Shown here: positions 51,524 to 60,517 of the stretch, one piece after another
Position numbering within the stretch: the stretch's first letter is position 1
How the letters are laid out: each line of letters begins with the position of its first letter
DNA from: Siansivirga zeaxanthinifaciens CC-SAMT-1
Lineage (GTDB): Bacteria; Bacteroidota; Bacteroidia; Flavobacteriales; Flavobacteriaceae
Direction of reading: 5' to 3'
DNA length: 64,000 nt
NCBI RefSeq assembly: GCF_000941055.1
Contig: NZ_CP007202.1
Span: 2,352,001-2,416,000 of the forward strand
Position numbers and translations under genes: made by a program
The notes under the pieces: model-generated
Told to the model about the DNA's origin: nothing
The model's input: the letters and a program-made list of their open reading frames with translations, nothing else
Database searches by the model: none

Positions 51524-52453
51524 ATGAGCGAATTAAGTGTCAATCACTTATTAGGAATCAAATATCTTAACAAACAAGATATAAAACTGATTTTTGAAAC
51601 TGCCGATCATTTTAAGGAAGTGATTAACAGACCCATTAAAAAAGTACCTTCGCTACGAGATATCACCATTGCCAATTTGTTTTTTGAAAACTCAACAAGA
51701 ACCAAATTGTCTTTTGAACTTGCCGAAAAGCGATTATCTGCCGATGTGCTAAATTTTTCATCTTCTCAATCTTCTGTTAAGAAAGGTGAAACTTTAATAG
51801 ACACTGTAAACAATATTTTGTCTATGAAAGTCGATATGGTTGTTATGAGGCATCCTAACCCAGGCGCAGGACTCTTTTTATCTAAACACGTTAAAGCGAG
51901 TATTGTAAACGCTGGCGATGGCGCTCACGAGCATCCAACACAAGCCTTGTTAGATTCGTATTCTATACGAGAAAAACTAGGAGAGGTAAAGGGTAAAAAA
52001 GTAGTAATTGTAGGCGACATTTTACATAGTAGAGTCGCCCTTTCAAATATTTTTGCCTTGCAATTACAAGGTGCAGAAGTTATGGTTTGCGGCCCCAAAA
52101 CCTTACTACCAAAATACATTGACAAGTTAGGGGTGAAGGTAGAAACCGACTTAAGAAAGGCGCTAAACTGGTGCGATGTTGCTAATATGCTGCGCGTTCA
52201 AAACGAACGTATGGATATAAGCTATTTCCCTTCAACCAGAGAATATACTCAGCAATTTGGTGTTAATAAAGAACTATTAGAATCTTTAAATAAAGAAATA
52301 ACCATCATGCACCCAGGACCTATTAACCGCGGTGTAGAGATTACTAGTGATGTCGCAGATTCTGGACAATCTATTATTTTAGATCAAGTTCAAAATGGTG
52401 TAGCCATTAGAATGGCTGTTATTTATTTATTAGCTTCAAAAATAAAACAGTAA
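51524..52453 (+). CDS. pyrB: Aspartate carbamoyltransferase catalytic subunit PyrB
   Basis: 309 aa. Carbamoyl-phosphate site LFFENSTRTKLSFELAEKRL (S-T-R-T), then SVKKGETLIDTVNNIL, MRHPNPGAG, NAGDGAHEHPTQALLDSY (the HPTQ motif) and HPGPINRGVEI near the C-terminus. It catalyses the committed step of pyrimidine synthesis. It starts 6 bp after pyrR. No regulatory subunit pyrI is adjacent. Confidence 0.96.
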   Translation: MSELSVNHLLGIKYLNKQDIKLIFETADHFKEVINRPIKKVPSLRDITIANLFFENSTRTKLSFELAEKRLSADVLNFSSSQSSVKKGETLIDTVNNILSMKVDMVVMRHPNPGAGLFLSKHVKASIVNAGDGAHEHPTQALLDSYSIREKLGEVKGKKVVIVGDILHSRVALSNIFALQLQGAEVMVCGPKTLLPKYIDKLGVKVETDLRKALNWCDVANMLRVQNERMDISYFPSTREYTQQFGVNKELLESLNKEITIMHPGPINRGVEITSDVADSGQSIILDQVQNGVAIRMAVIYLLASKIKQ

Positions 52454-52456
52454 AAA

Positions 52457-52789
52457 ATGATAATCGATCAAGACGGTAATATTGTAATTATTACTCAAGA
52501 AAAGTCAACAATAGTAGAGCTTATAAAAAAGTTAGAAGTTGTTTATCCAAAATACAAAAACGATAACATCATTGTAAGCTTATCCACATTAAAACAACTA
52601 CAATTAGAAGATATTATTGAATTTTTAAGTATCTCAAACAATCATCGTGGGGCAAAGCATTCCTTTGTAATTGTTACAAATAAAATTAATTTAGATATTG
52701 TTCCCGATGAAATTTTAGTAGTTCCTACCATTCAAGAAGCTTATGATATTATTGAAATGGAAGAAATGGAACGTGATTTAGGATTTTAA
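52457..52789 (+). CDS. STAS-like small protein
   Basis: 110 aa with alternating beta/alpha pattern: MIIDQDGNIVIITQEKST, NIIVSLSTLKQLQLEDIIEF, KHSFVIVTNKINLDIVPDEI and EAYDIIEMEEMERDLGF. It resembles anti-sigma-antagonist/STAS-like proteins commonly found directly upstream of rnz in flavobacteria, but the phosphorylatable Ser is not certain. Start follows the pyrB stop by 3 bp. Function unknown; a role with ribonuclease Z is only suggested by synteny. Confidence 0.7.
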   Translation: MIIDQDGNIVIITQEKSTIVELIKKLEVVYPKYKNDNIIVSLSTLKQLQLEDIIEFLSISNNHRGAKHSFVIVTNKINLDIVPDEILVVPTIQEAYDIIEMEEMERDLGF

Positions 52790-53263
52790 ATGAACAAATT
52801 TCATCTGGCACAAGTCAATATTGCAAAAATGCTAGGATCATTTAACGATCCAGTAATGAAACCTTTTTTTGATAATGTTGAACGTATGAATGCTATCGCA
52901 GATTCAAGTCCGGGTTTTGTTTGGCGACTTAAAGATGAAGATAAAGAAGAAGCCACGCATCTTTTTAAAGAAGATAACTTGATAATTAATTTATCGGTTT
53001 GGGAATCACCAAAAGATTTATTTAATTATACCTACCATTCTGGGCATATTGAAGTTTTTAAGCGTAAAAAAGAATGGTTTTCTAAACTAAAAATGTTACA
53101 TATGGCTTTTTGGTATATTCCAGAACATACCAAGCCCTCTATAAAAGAAGCTCATAACCGATTAATGTATATAAATGCCTATGGTGAAACGCCATATGCC
53201 TTTAATTTTAAAAATATATTTAGTGCTGAAGATGCACTAGATTATAAACCAATTACACAATGA
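52790..53263 (+). CDS. DUF3291 domain protein
   Basis: 157 aa. Recognised as DUF3291 (dimeric alpha-beta barrel, monooxygenase-like) from HLAQVNIAKMLGSFNDPVMK, IADSSPGFVWRLKDE, LSVWESPKDLFNYTYHSGH, VFKRKKEWF and HMAFWYIPEHTKPSI. No enzymatic role is established. It starts immediately after the STAS-like stop and overlaps rnz by 4 bp (ATGA), so it is part of the pyrR-rnz transcription unit. Confidence 0.85.
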   Translation: MNKFHLAQVNIAKMLGSFNDPVMKPFFDNVERMNAIADSSPGFVWRLKDEDKEEATHLFKEDNLIINLSVWESPKDLFNYTYHSGHIEVFKRKKEWFSKLKMLHMAFWYIPEHTKPSIKEAHNRLMYINAYGETPYAFNFKNIFSAEDALDYKPITQ

Positions 53264-54165
53264 AGCTCACTATTTTAGGATGTTATAGTGCTACACCAAG
53301 AGCTTTAACAAATACGACATCGCAAGTATTAGAAATAAATAATCATATGTTTTTAATAGATTGTGGTGAGGGTACACAAGTTCAACTGCGAAAGCATAAA
53401 ATTAAGTTTAATAGAATTAAACATATTTTTATATCGCACCTTCATGGCGATCATTTTTACGGATTGGTAGGGCTTATTTCTACGTTTAGGTTGTTAACTC
53501 GTGAAGCAGATTTACATATTTATGGACCTAAAGGAATTAAAGAAATAATTACGCTTCAACTCAAATTAGCAGATTCTTGGACGAATTATAATCTTTATTT
53601 TCACGAATTAACCTCTAAGACATCTGAATTAATTTTTGAAGATGAAGAAGTAGAAGTACATACCATACCTCTAGATCACAGGATTTATACAAATGGTTAT
53701 TTGTTTAAAGAAAAAGAAGGTAACCGAAAACTAGATATCAATCTTGTAGAAGAAGCTAACATTAATGTAGCTTATTATAGAAAATTAGCTCAAGGTTTTG
53801 ATGTTTTAAATGAAGATGGCATCTTAATTAAAAATAGTACGGTTACTAAAGCCGGGGCAAAACCAAAAAGTTATGCATTTTGTAGCGACACCATGTATAA
53901 AGTAGATATAGTTCCTATAATTAAAAATGTAGATGTTTTGTATCACGAATCTACTTTTTTAGATAAAAATGCCAATTTAGCTACTAAAACAAAACATTCA
54001 ACAGCTAAAGAAGCTGCTAGCATAGCTAAGCAAGCGAATGCGGGAACTTTGTTACTTGGACATTATTCTACCAGATATGGCGACTTAAACTTGTTTAAAG
54101 AAGAAGCAGAAGAAGTCTTTGACTCTGTAGAACTTAGTGAAGATGGTAAAGAATTCGAATTTTAG
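53260..54165 (+). CDS. rnz: Ribonuclease Z
   Basis: 301 aa metallo-beta-lactamase nuclease that matures tRNA 3' ends. Zinc motif FISHLHGDHFYGL (HxHxDH), FLIDCGEGTQVQLRKHKIKF upstream, HTIPLDHRIYTNGYLF, CSDTMYK and the C-terminal HSTAKEAASIAKQANAGTLL with LLGHYSTRY. The length fits the short bacterial form. It overlaps DUF3291 by 4 bp. Confidence 0.95.
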   Translation: MKLTILGCYSATPRALTNTTSQVLEINNHMFLIDCGEGTQVQLRKHKIKFNRIKHIFISHLHGDHFYGLVGLISTFRLLTREADLHIYGPKGIKEIITLQLKLADSWTNYNLYFHELTSKTSELIFEDEEVEVHTIPLDHRIYTNGYLFKEKEGNRKLDINLVEEANINVAYYRKLAQGFDVLNEDGILIKNSTVTKAGAKPKSYAFCSDTMYKVDIVPIIKNVDVLYHESTFLDKNANLATKTKHSTAKEAASIAKQANAGTLLLGHYSTRYGDLNLFKEEAEEVFDSVELSEDGKEFEF

Positions 54166-54203
54166 AAATTACTTTAAAATTTTAAATTATTTTTTTTAGT
54201 GTT

Positions 54204-54851
54204 ATGAATGAAGATTTAAGCGATTACAGAAAATCCTATGACAAAGGAGAACTGTTAAAAAAAGATGTTCCTGAAAATCCTATGGAATTATTTCAAAAGT
54301 GGTTTTATGAAGTAGATACTTATTTTACTCAAGATGAAACCAATGCCATGACACTTTCTACTATGGGTTTAGATGGTTATCCAAAAAACAGAATTGTTCT
54401 TTTAAAACGCTATACACACGAAGGTTTTATTTTTTTTACTAATTACAAAAGTGAAAAGGGCAGAGCTATTGAAAAGAACCCTAAGGTATGTTTGTCTTTT
54501 TTTTGGCATGGAGCCGAAAGACAAATTATAATTAAAGGTGATGCCGAAAAATTACCAGAAAATTTAAGTGATGGTTATTTTGAGTCGAGACCGCGAGGCA
54601 GTCAATTAGGTGCTTGGGCATCAAACCAAAGCGAAATTGTAGAAAATCGTGAAGCTCTAGAAAATAAATTAAAATCGTTAGAAGCTTCTTTTGAAAACAA
54701 AGAAGTTCCTAGACCACCACACTGGGGAGGTTATATTGTAAAGCCATTTGAAATTGAATTCTGGCAGGGTAGAGCTAACAGATTACACGATAGAATTTCT
54801 TATAGATTGCAAGATGACTATTCCTGGTTAATTAACCGATTATGTCCTTAA
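54204..54851 (+). CDS. pdxH: Pyridoxamine 5'-phosphate oxidase
   Basis: 215 aa FMN enzyme that oxidises pyridoxine/pyridoxamine 5'-phosphate to PLP. Motifs: MTLSTMGLDGYPKNRIVLLK, FFTNYKSEKGRAIEKNPKVC, LSFFWHGAERQIIIKG, ESRPRGSQLGAWASNQSEIV and the C-terminal FWQGRANRLHDRISYR with NRLCP at the end. Normal family length. It stands 38 bp after rnz. Confidence 0.96.
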   Translation: MNEDLSDYRKSYDKGELLKKDVPENPMELFQKWFYEVDTYFTQDETNAMTLSTMGLDGYPKNRIVLLKRYTHEGFIFFTNYKSEKGRAIEKNPKVCLSFFWHGAERQIIIKGDAEKLPENLSDGYFESRPRGSQLGAWASNQSEIVENREALENKLKSLEASFENKEVPRPPHWGGYIVKPFEIEFWQGRANRLHDRISYRLQDDYSWLINRLCP

Positions 54852-55016
54852 ATTTCGGTTGAAATGCAAATCAACTTCTTTTTTTAACAAAAAATATCGA
54901 TGAAATACATATTATAGCGACATAATACTAGTTTTTAATCGATTTTAACATTTCTTTAACATTTTATACGAGTTAGGTTTCTATTTTTACTAAACCAAAT
55001 CTAAAATACCTAACCT

Positions 55017-55511
55017 ATGAAACTTTTTACAAAACTTTTTTTATTGCTTTTTCTTGCAATATTATCTTTTTCTTGCACAACTGATAGCATAGACACGCGA
55101 GTAGAAAACATAGAACTTAGTTTAATTACTCCAGAGGATAAAACAATCGAAATTGAGATTCTTGAACTTATAAACAACTATCGTTTATCTAAAGGATTAA
55201 ATGCTTTAAAGAATATGAGTGTTGTAAAATCGGTAGCATACACCCACACAGATTATATGGTAGAGAATAATGAAGTTTCTCATGCCAATTTCACAAAAAG
55301 AAGTCAATATTTAAAACAATATGAAGGTGCTAAAAGTGTATCTGAAAATGTTGCTTACGGTTATACTTCTGCCGAGTCTGTTGTTAGTGCCTGGATTAAA
55401 AGTGAAGGACATCGCGTAAATATTGAAGGTGATTTTACTAATTTCGATATCTCTGCTGAAGAAAACGATGAAGGAAAGTGGTACTACACCAATATTTTTA
55501 TAAAAAAATAA
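55017..55511 (+). CDS. CAP/SCP-domain lipoprotein
   Basis: 164 aa. Lipoprotein signal with lipobox LAILSFSC and anchor Cys at about residue 20. The CAP (SCP/PR1) domain follows: LELINNYRLSKGLNALKNM, VAYTHTDYMVENNEVSHANF, SENVAYGYTSAESVVSAWIK and GHRVNIEGDFTNFDISAEE. The conserved His (SHANF, EGHRVN) and Glu (SENVA) residues of CAP proteins are present. Surface-associated; precise function unknown. Confidence 0.88.
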   Translation: MKLFTKLFLLLFLAILSFSCTTDSIDTRVENIELSLITPEDKTIEIEILELINNYRLSKGLNALKNMSVVKSVAYTHTDYMVENNEVSHANFTKRSQYLKQYEGAKSVSENVAYGYTSAESVVSAWIKSEGHRVNIEGDFTNFDISAEENDEGKWYYTNIFIKK

Positions 55512-55527
55512 TACTTTAAAACGATAT

Positions 55528-55583
55528 AAAAGTAAAAGACTATTAAATGTATAATAGTATATATTTAATAGTCTTTTACTTTT
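55528..55583 (+). terminator. Terminator after the CAP lipoprotein gene
   Basis: A perfect stem of at least 18 bp, extending to about 21: AGTAAAAGACTATTAAAT at 55531-55548 with its complement at 55563-55580. The loop is 14 nt and ends in T-rich sequence. Confidence 0.9.
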
Positions 55584-55630
55584 TAAAAAAATTAATAGCT
55601 TCTTAAGTTATTGATTTTAGATTATGGTAA

Positions 55631-55662
55631 GAAACCTCTCTTGATGGAGAGGTTTCTTTATT
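55631..55662. terminator. Terminator between convergent CAP and OmpA genes
   Basis: GAAACCTCTC (55631-55640) pairs perfectly with GAGAGGTTTC (55647-55656) around a 6-nt loop. T-rich sequence follows on the plus strand; on the minus strand it lies 14 bp after the OmpA-family stop and may act for both. Confidence 0.75.
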
Positions 55663-55669
55663 TAAGATA

Positions 55670-57589
55670 CTATTTCATTTTTATAATTATAAACTGCGTA
55701 CGTCTATTTAACTGATGTTGTGATTCTAAACAATTTTTAGATCCATCACAGTCGTTTGTTAATTTTTGTTCTCCAAAACCTTCATAAGACACAATTCGTT
55801 CGGGTTTTATGCCTTTAGAAATTAGATAATTATAAGTGGATTTAGCACGATTAACAGACAAATCAATATTATAGGCATCGGTACCTCGCGAATCTGTGTA
55901 AGACTCTAATTTAATGGTCATTTTAGGATATTCGTTCGTCATTAAATTAACGACTTTATCTAATTCTTTGGCGGCATCTGGTCTAATGTTGTATTTATCA
56001 AAATCGAAGTAAATGGTGTTTAATTCGGCTAATAAAACAACATCTTCAATAGGATTTAATATAATATCTTGTTTAATTTTAATGTCACTTACTTTTAATT
56101 TTTTTGAGGTGAATTTTTCGGTGCCAGTTATAAATTTGTTTTTTTCTGCAGTAATAACAAAATCATTATTCCTTTCAATGGTTATAGAGTAAAAACCCAA
56201 GTCATCCGATTCAATTTTTGTTATTTCATTATTCGAATCGTCATAAAGTATTACAGTAGCCTTAGCAATAGGTTTGCTGTTTACCGCATCGATAATGAAG
56301 CCTTCAACTTTTAAATCGGGAATTCTATTATATGCATATATATCGTCGCTTCCTTTTCCGCCGCGTCTGTTTGAAGCAAAATAACCTGTTAAGCCATCAG
56401 GATTCATAGTAAACGAAAAATCATCTTTGCTAGAATTTACAGGAATTCCTAAATTTATAACACTTACTATATCTTTGTTTTTGTTCGTTGAAGTTGCAAA
56501 AACATCAAGCAAGCCTAAACCAGGATGCCCTTCAGAAGAGAAAAACAAAACATCTTCATTATTTATAAAGGGGAATACTTCATTTTCATCGGTATTTACA
56601 ACATCACCTAAATTTACAGGAGCCCCAAAATTTCCGTTAGAATCAATATCAACATAAAAAATATCTGAACCCCCTAAAGCGCCGGGCATATCAGATGCAA
56701 AATATAGTTTCGTTCCGTCTCTATTTAAAGCTGGATGACCACAAGAATATTCATCACTATTAAATTTCAATTCTTCAACATTTGTCCAAACACTATCAAT
56801 TAAGGATGCTTTGTAAATTTTTAAATTACTAATTCCTTTTTTGTCCTTTTTTAAGGTTTTTTCAATGAAATTATTTCTAGAAAAGTACATGGTTTTTCCA
56901 TCGGGAGAAATAGTTACGGGACCATCATGATAAATACTATTAACATCGCCTGGTAATTTCGATTTATAGAAGGGTTTAGATGTTTTAGCATCTTTGTCTG
57001 TTACATAAACATCTAAAAAAGGTTCTTTATTCCAACCATATAGATGTTTTGTAGAAACGCCTTCGTCTTGAGCGGAGGTATAGTATATTTTATTTTGATG
57101 TTCGTAAGCTCCAAAATCACTGTATTTGGAGTTGAAATCTACGTTAGATAAGAAGTAATTTGGTTTTGCATTAAATATGGAGGTAATAAAGTTGTCGTCT
57201 TTTAAAAACTTAACATCTTTTAATTTACCTCCAGATTTTTTAAATTTTTTTAGCCAAACACGAGATTCCTTATAGTTTTTAACGCCTCTAAGCGCTTGAG
57301 CATATTTGTAATAATACTCGATAGGTATATTAGGCTGTTCAACAGTTTTTTGGTAATAAACCAAAGCACTGTCTGGATTTCTCATAAAGGTATAGCAATC
57401 TGCTAAGCGTCTGCTGGCATAATCGGCTTGATAGTCTTTATTTATTAAGTCTTTGTAGGCCTCAGCGGCATCGACAAACGCAAATTTATTAAATAAATTA
57501 TCGGCCTTTTTAACCTTAGATTGTTGAGCAAATAGGCATAAATTAAAAAGTAAAACTATATAAACAGTGATGTATTTTTTTAATTTCAT
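55670..57589 (-). CDS. OmpA-family protein with TPR-like, PD40 and carboxypeptidase-regulatory domains (copy 1)
   Basis: 639 aa. Signal peptide (about 1-21, LCLFAQQ), an N-terminal TPR-like helical region, PD40/WD40-like propeller repeats (TISPDGKTMYFSRNN, ALNRDGTKLYFASDMPGALG), a carboxypeptidase-regulatory-like domain (about 420-500; VEGFIIDAVNSKPIAKATVI) and a C-terminal OmpA domain (about 530-639; IYFDFDKYNIRPDAAKELDK, SYTDSRGTDAYN). It is a close paralogue of the next gene upstream. OmpA-family partners accompany PorP/SprF and type B CTD substrates of type IX secretion in flavobacteria. Confidence 0.92.
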   Translation of the reverse strand: MKLKKYITVYIVLLFNLCLFAQQSKVKKADNLFNKFAFVDAAEAYKDLINKDYQADYASRRLADCYTFMRNPDSALVYYQKTVEQPNIPIEYYYKYAQALRGVKNYKESRVWLKKFKKSGGKLKDVKFLKDDNFITSIFNAKPNYFLSNVDFNSKYSDFGAYEHQNKIYYTSAQDEGVSTKHLYGWNKEPFLDVYVTDKDAKTSKPFYKSKLPGDVNSIYHDGPVTISPDGKTMYFSRNNFIEKTLKKDKKGISNLKIYKASLIDSVWTNVEELKFNSDEYSCGHPALNRDGTKLYFASDMPGALGGSDIFYVDIDSNGNFGAPVNLGDVVNTDENEVFPFINNEDVLFFSSEGHPGLGLLDVFATSTNKNKDIVSVINLGIPVNSSKDDFSFTMNPDGLTGYFASNRRGGKGSDDIYAYNRIPDLKVEGFIIDAVNSKPIAKATVILYDDSNNEITKIESDDLGFYSITIERNNDFVITAEKNKFITGTEKFTSKKLKVSDIKIKQDIILNPIEDVVLLAELNTIYFDFDKYNIRPDAAKELDKVVNLMTNEYPKMTIKLESYTDSRGTDAYNIDLSVNRAKSTYNYLISKGIKPERIVSYEGFGEQKLTNDCDGSKNCLESQHQLNRRTQFIIIKMK

Positions 57590-57650
57590 TTTTTATAAAT
57601 AGTATTAAAAAAAGTCTCAGATAAATTTAGTTTTAACTTTCAATTTAAAA

Positions 57651-59567
57651 CTATTCCATTTTAACAACAATAAATTGTGTACGTCTGTTTAACTGATGTG
57701 CTTCTTCTTCACATTTAGCACCGTCTTCACAACCATTGGTTAATCTTCTTTCTCCAAAACCTTCGTGTTCTGTAATTCTAGAAGGATCAATACCTTTAGA
57801 AATTAAATATTCGTATGTTGAGTTTGCTCTGTCTATAGATAATTTATCATTATAAGATAATGTACCTCTAGAATCTGTATGAGATTCAATTCGTATGACC
57901 ATATCTGGATAAACATTTTGCATGAGATTTACTATTTTATCTAATTCTAAAGCAGCATCTTTTCTAATGTTATGTTTATCGAAATCGAAATAAATGGTAT
58001 TTAATTCGGCAAGTTTAACAACATCTTCAACAGGATTCAACAATAAATTAGCTGTGATTTTTGTTAATTCTGTTTGTAAATTTTTTGAGGTGAATGTTCT
58101 GTAATCCTCTATATATTTTTCATGACTACCTACAATTTTGTAATCTTTGTTTCTATCTATATTTATAGAGTAATACCCTTTATCATCTGTTTCCATATAG
58201 GCGATTTTATTATTAGAACCGTCGTATAAAGTAATTTTAGAGTTTGGTATTGGGTTGTTGTTTATAGCATCAGAAACCACACCTTCAACAATTAAATAGG
58301 GCACACGGTTGTAGGCATAAATGTCATCATCGCCTTGTCCGCCAGATCTATTTGAAGCAAAATAACCTGTGGTTGCATCGGGATTCATAGTAAAAGAGAA
58401 ATCATCTTTACTAGAATTCACAGGAACACCTAAGTTTATAACATCAATGATATCGCCGTTTTCATTATTTATACTAGCAAACACATCTAAAAGACCCAAT
58501 CCAACATGTCCATCTGAAGAGAAGAAAAGCGTCTCTTCACTGTTTATAAATGGAAAACCTTCTGCTCCAGCAGTATTAATAACATTACCTAAATTTTTAG
58601 GCTCTCCTAAAGAACCATCTTTTAAAATATCGACTACGTAGATATCCGACCCTCCAAAACCTCCAGGTCTGTCTGAAGAAAAATATAATTTTGAATCATC
58701 ACTGTTTAAAGCCGCATGTTGTGTAGAGTAGTCGTCACTATTAATTGATAACTCTTCAATATCTGTCCATAGACTATCTTTTAAAGTGGCTCTGTAAATT
58801 TTCATGGTTGTTAAACCGTGTTCATCTTTTTTCTCAACATTATCTTTGAAATTATTTCGAGAAAAATACATGTGTTTTCCGTCTTTAGTAATCGTTACGG
58901 GACCATCATGAAAAATAGTATTTACATCGCCTTCAATTTTATTGGTGTAATCTGGATTAACTTTAGAATCTTCATCGACTACATAAACATCTAAAAACGG
59001 TTGTTCATTCCAACCATACAAGCGTTTTATGGCATAGCCTTCATCTCTTGAAGAAGTAAAATAAATTTTTCCATTGTGTTTTATAGCACCAAAGTCACTA
59101 AATTTTGAATTAAAATTTACTTTGTCTAAGAAATATTGTTGCTTGGCATTAAAAATATTACTAATAAAATTAATGTCTTTAGAAAAATCGTTCGAATTTA
59201 CAACGCCTCCAGAATCTTTGAAGCGTTCTAACCAAATTTGAGATTCTTTATAATCTTTAATACCACGAAGTGATTGCGCGTAGCTGTAATAATAATCGAT
59301 TGGCGCATTTTTTTGCTCAACCACTTTTTTATAATACATCGCTGCATTTTTTGGATCTCTCATTAAAGCATAACAGTCGGCTAACTTTCTGGTTGCATAG
59401 TCTGTATTATAGTTGTTTTCAATAAGTTCTTTGTATAGCTCGGTCGCTTTTACAAATGAAAATTTATTGAATAGGGTATCGGCTCGTTTCTGTTTTCCTT
59501 GTTGAGCAAAAACAGATAAACTTAGCATTAATGCTATGGTAACTAATATGTAATTTTTGATTTTCAT
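57651..59567 (-). CDS. OmpA-family protein with TPR-like, PD40 and carboxypeptidase-regulatory domains (copy 2)
   Basis: 638 aa with the same signal peptide, TPR-like, PD40, regulatory-like and OmpA layout as the downstream copy, and colinear similarity along its whole length (for example RLYGWNEQPFLDVYVVDE against a KHLYGWNKEPFLDVYVTD counterpart). The OmpA motif is IYFDFDKHNIRKDAALELDK and SHTDSRGTLSYN. The 61-bp gap between copies points to tandem duplication followed by divergence. It starts 11 bp downstream of the PorP/SprF gene stop, so it is probably its cotranscribed periplasmic partner. Confidence 0.92.
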   Translation of the reverse strand: MKIKNYILVTIALMLSLSVFAQQGKQKRADTLFNKFSFVKATELYKELIENNYNTDYATRKLADCYALMRDPKNAAMYYKKVVEQKNAPIDYYYSYAQSLRGIKDYKESQIWLERFKDSGGVVNSNDFSKDINFISNIFNAKQQYFLDKVNFNSKFSDFGAIKHNGKIYFTSSRDEGYAIKRLYGWNEQPFLDVYVVDEDSKVNPDYTNKIEGDVNTIFHDGPVTITKDGKHMYFSRNNFKDNVEKKDEHGLTTMKIYRATLKDSLWTDIEELSINSDDYSTQHAALNSDDSKLYFSSDRPGGFGGSDIYVVDILKDGSLGEPKNLGNVINTAGAEGFPFINSEETLFFSSDGHVGLGLLDVFASINNENGDIIDVINLGVPVNSSKDDFSFTMNPDATTGYFASNRSGGQGDDDIYAYNRVPYLIVEGVVSDAINNNPIPNSKITLYDGSNNKIAYMETDDKGYYSINIDRNKDYKIVGSHEKYIEDYRTFTSKNLQTELTKITANLLLNPVEDVVKLAELNTIYFDFDKHNIRKDAALELDKIVNLMQNVYPDMVIRIESHTDSRGTLSYNDKLSIDRANSTYEYLISKGIDPSRITEHEGFGERRLTNGCEDGAKCEEEAHQLNRRTQFIVVKME

Positions 59568-59578
59568 ATTATATAGTT

Positions 59579-60505
59579 CTAGAAATATCTTGGTGATTTT
59601 AATTTAGAGCTCAAGAATTTAAATTCGTAAATGAGCATTAATTCGTGTGTACCGTTTGAATAACGTGATATGTCAGAAATTGGTTTTTCATAAGCATATC
59701 CAATACGTAACTGTCTTGAAATTTGAAAATCTGCAAAACCGCCAATAGCACCAGCAGATTCATTAATTCTATAAGAAGCACCTAGCCAAAATTTCTCATT
59801 AAACAAAAAGTTTGCTGTTAAGTCGTAAGAAAGCGGGGCACCATTGGTTGCTTTAATTAAATACGATGGTTTGAATTTTAAATTTTGACTTAAATCGAAA
59901 ACATAGCCACCTGTAAAATAATAGCTCAAACGTTCTAAAGCTTCATAACCTTGTTCTCTGTTTCTATCAGTTTTAAGAACTCTTGGAGTTGATAAACCTA
60001 AATACCATCTATTAGTACTCCAGTAAACACCCAGACCAATATTAGGAGACCATCTATCTTCAATTCCGTAAATTAACTGGTCGTTACTTTCGGAAGCTCT
60101 AAAGTCGGGATCTAAACTGTATTGAGTAAATCCACCTTTTATACCAAAGGCTAACTTACCATTTTGCCCTGTTGGAATAGCATATGAAAAATCGGTATAT
60201 AAATACGAGAAGTTTTCTGGACCTAAATCATCTTTAATAAATGATAAACCTAAACCAATTCTGTCATTTCGCAAAGGCGTATGAATAGAAAGTGTTTGTG
60301 TTGTAGGACCTCCATCAAAACCAACCCATTGGCTTCTATGTAATCCAACGATGCTTAAAGCTTCTCGACTACCAGCATATGCGGGATTGACTGAAATCGT
60401 ATTAAACATGTACTGAGTAAATTGAGGCAATTGTTGAGCAACAGATACAGTAACAGTACAGCTAAACAGTACGATAGCGATTATGTTATGTTTTAAAAGT
60501 TTCAT
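59579..60505 (-). CDS. Type IX secretion membrane protein PorP/SprF
   Basis: 308 aa outer-membrane beta-barrel. Signal peptide about 1-23 (VTVSVAQQ), then the PorP/SprF hallmark LPQFTQYMFNTISVNPAYAG, GLHRSQWVGFDGGPTTQTLS and the C-terminal RIGYAYEKPISDISRYSNGT with HELMLIYEF. SprF-like proteins are needed to attach or export their neighbouring type B CTD substrates (established for SprB in Flavobacterium johnsoniae). It follows the giant HYR protein by 12 bp, which marks that protein as the likely client. Confidence 0.94.
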   Translation of the reverse strand: MKLLKHNIIAIVLFSCTVTVSVAQQLPQFTQYMFNTISVNPAYAGSREALSIVGLHRSQWVGFDGGPTTQTLSIHTPLRNDRIGLGLSFIKDDLGPENFSYLYTDFSYAIPTGQNGKLAFGIKGGFTQYSLDPDFRASESNDQLIYGIEDRWSPNIGLGVYWSTNRWYLGLSTPRVLKTDRNREQGYEALERLSYYFTGGYVFDLSQNLKFKPSYLIKATNGAPLSYDLTANFLFNEKFWLGASYRINESAGAIGGFADFQISRQLRIGYAYEKPISDISRYSNGTHELMLIYEFKFLSSKLKSPRYF

Positions 60506-60517
60506 AGGTTAACGTTT

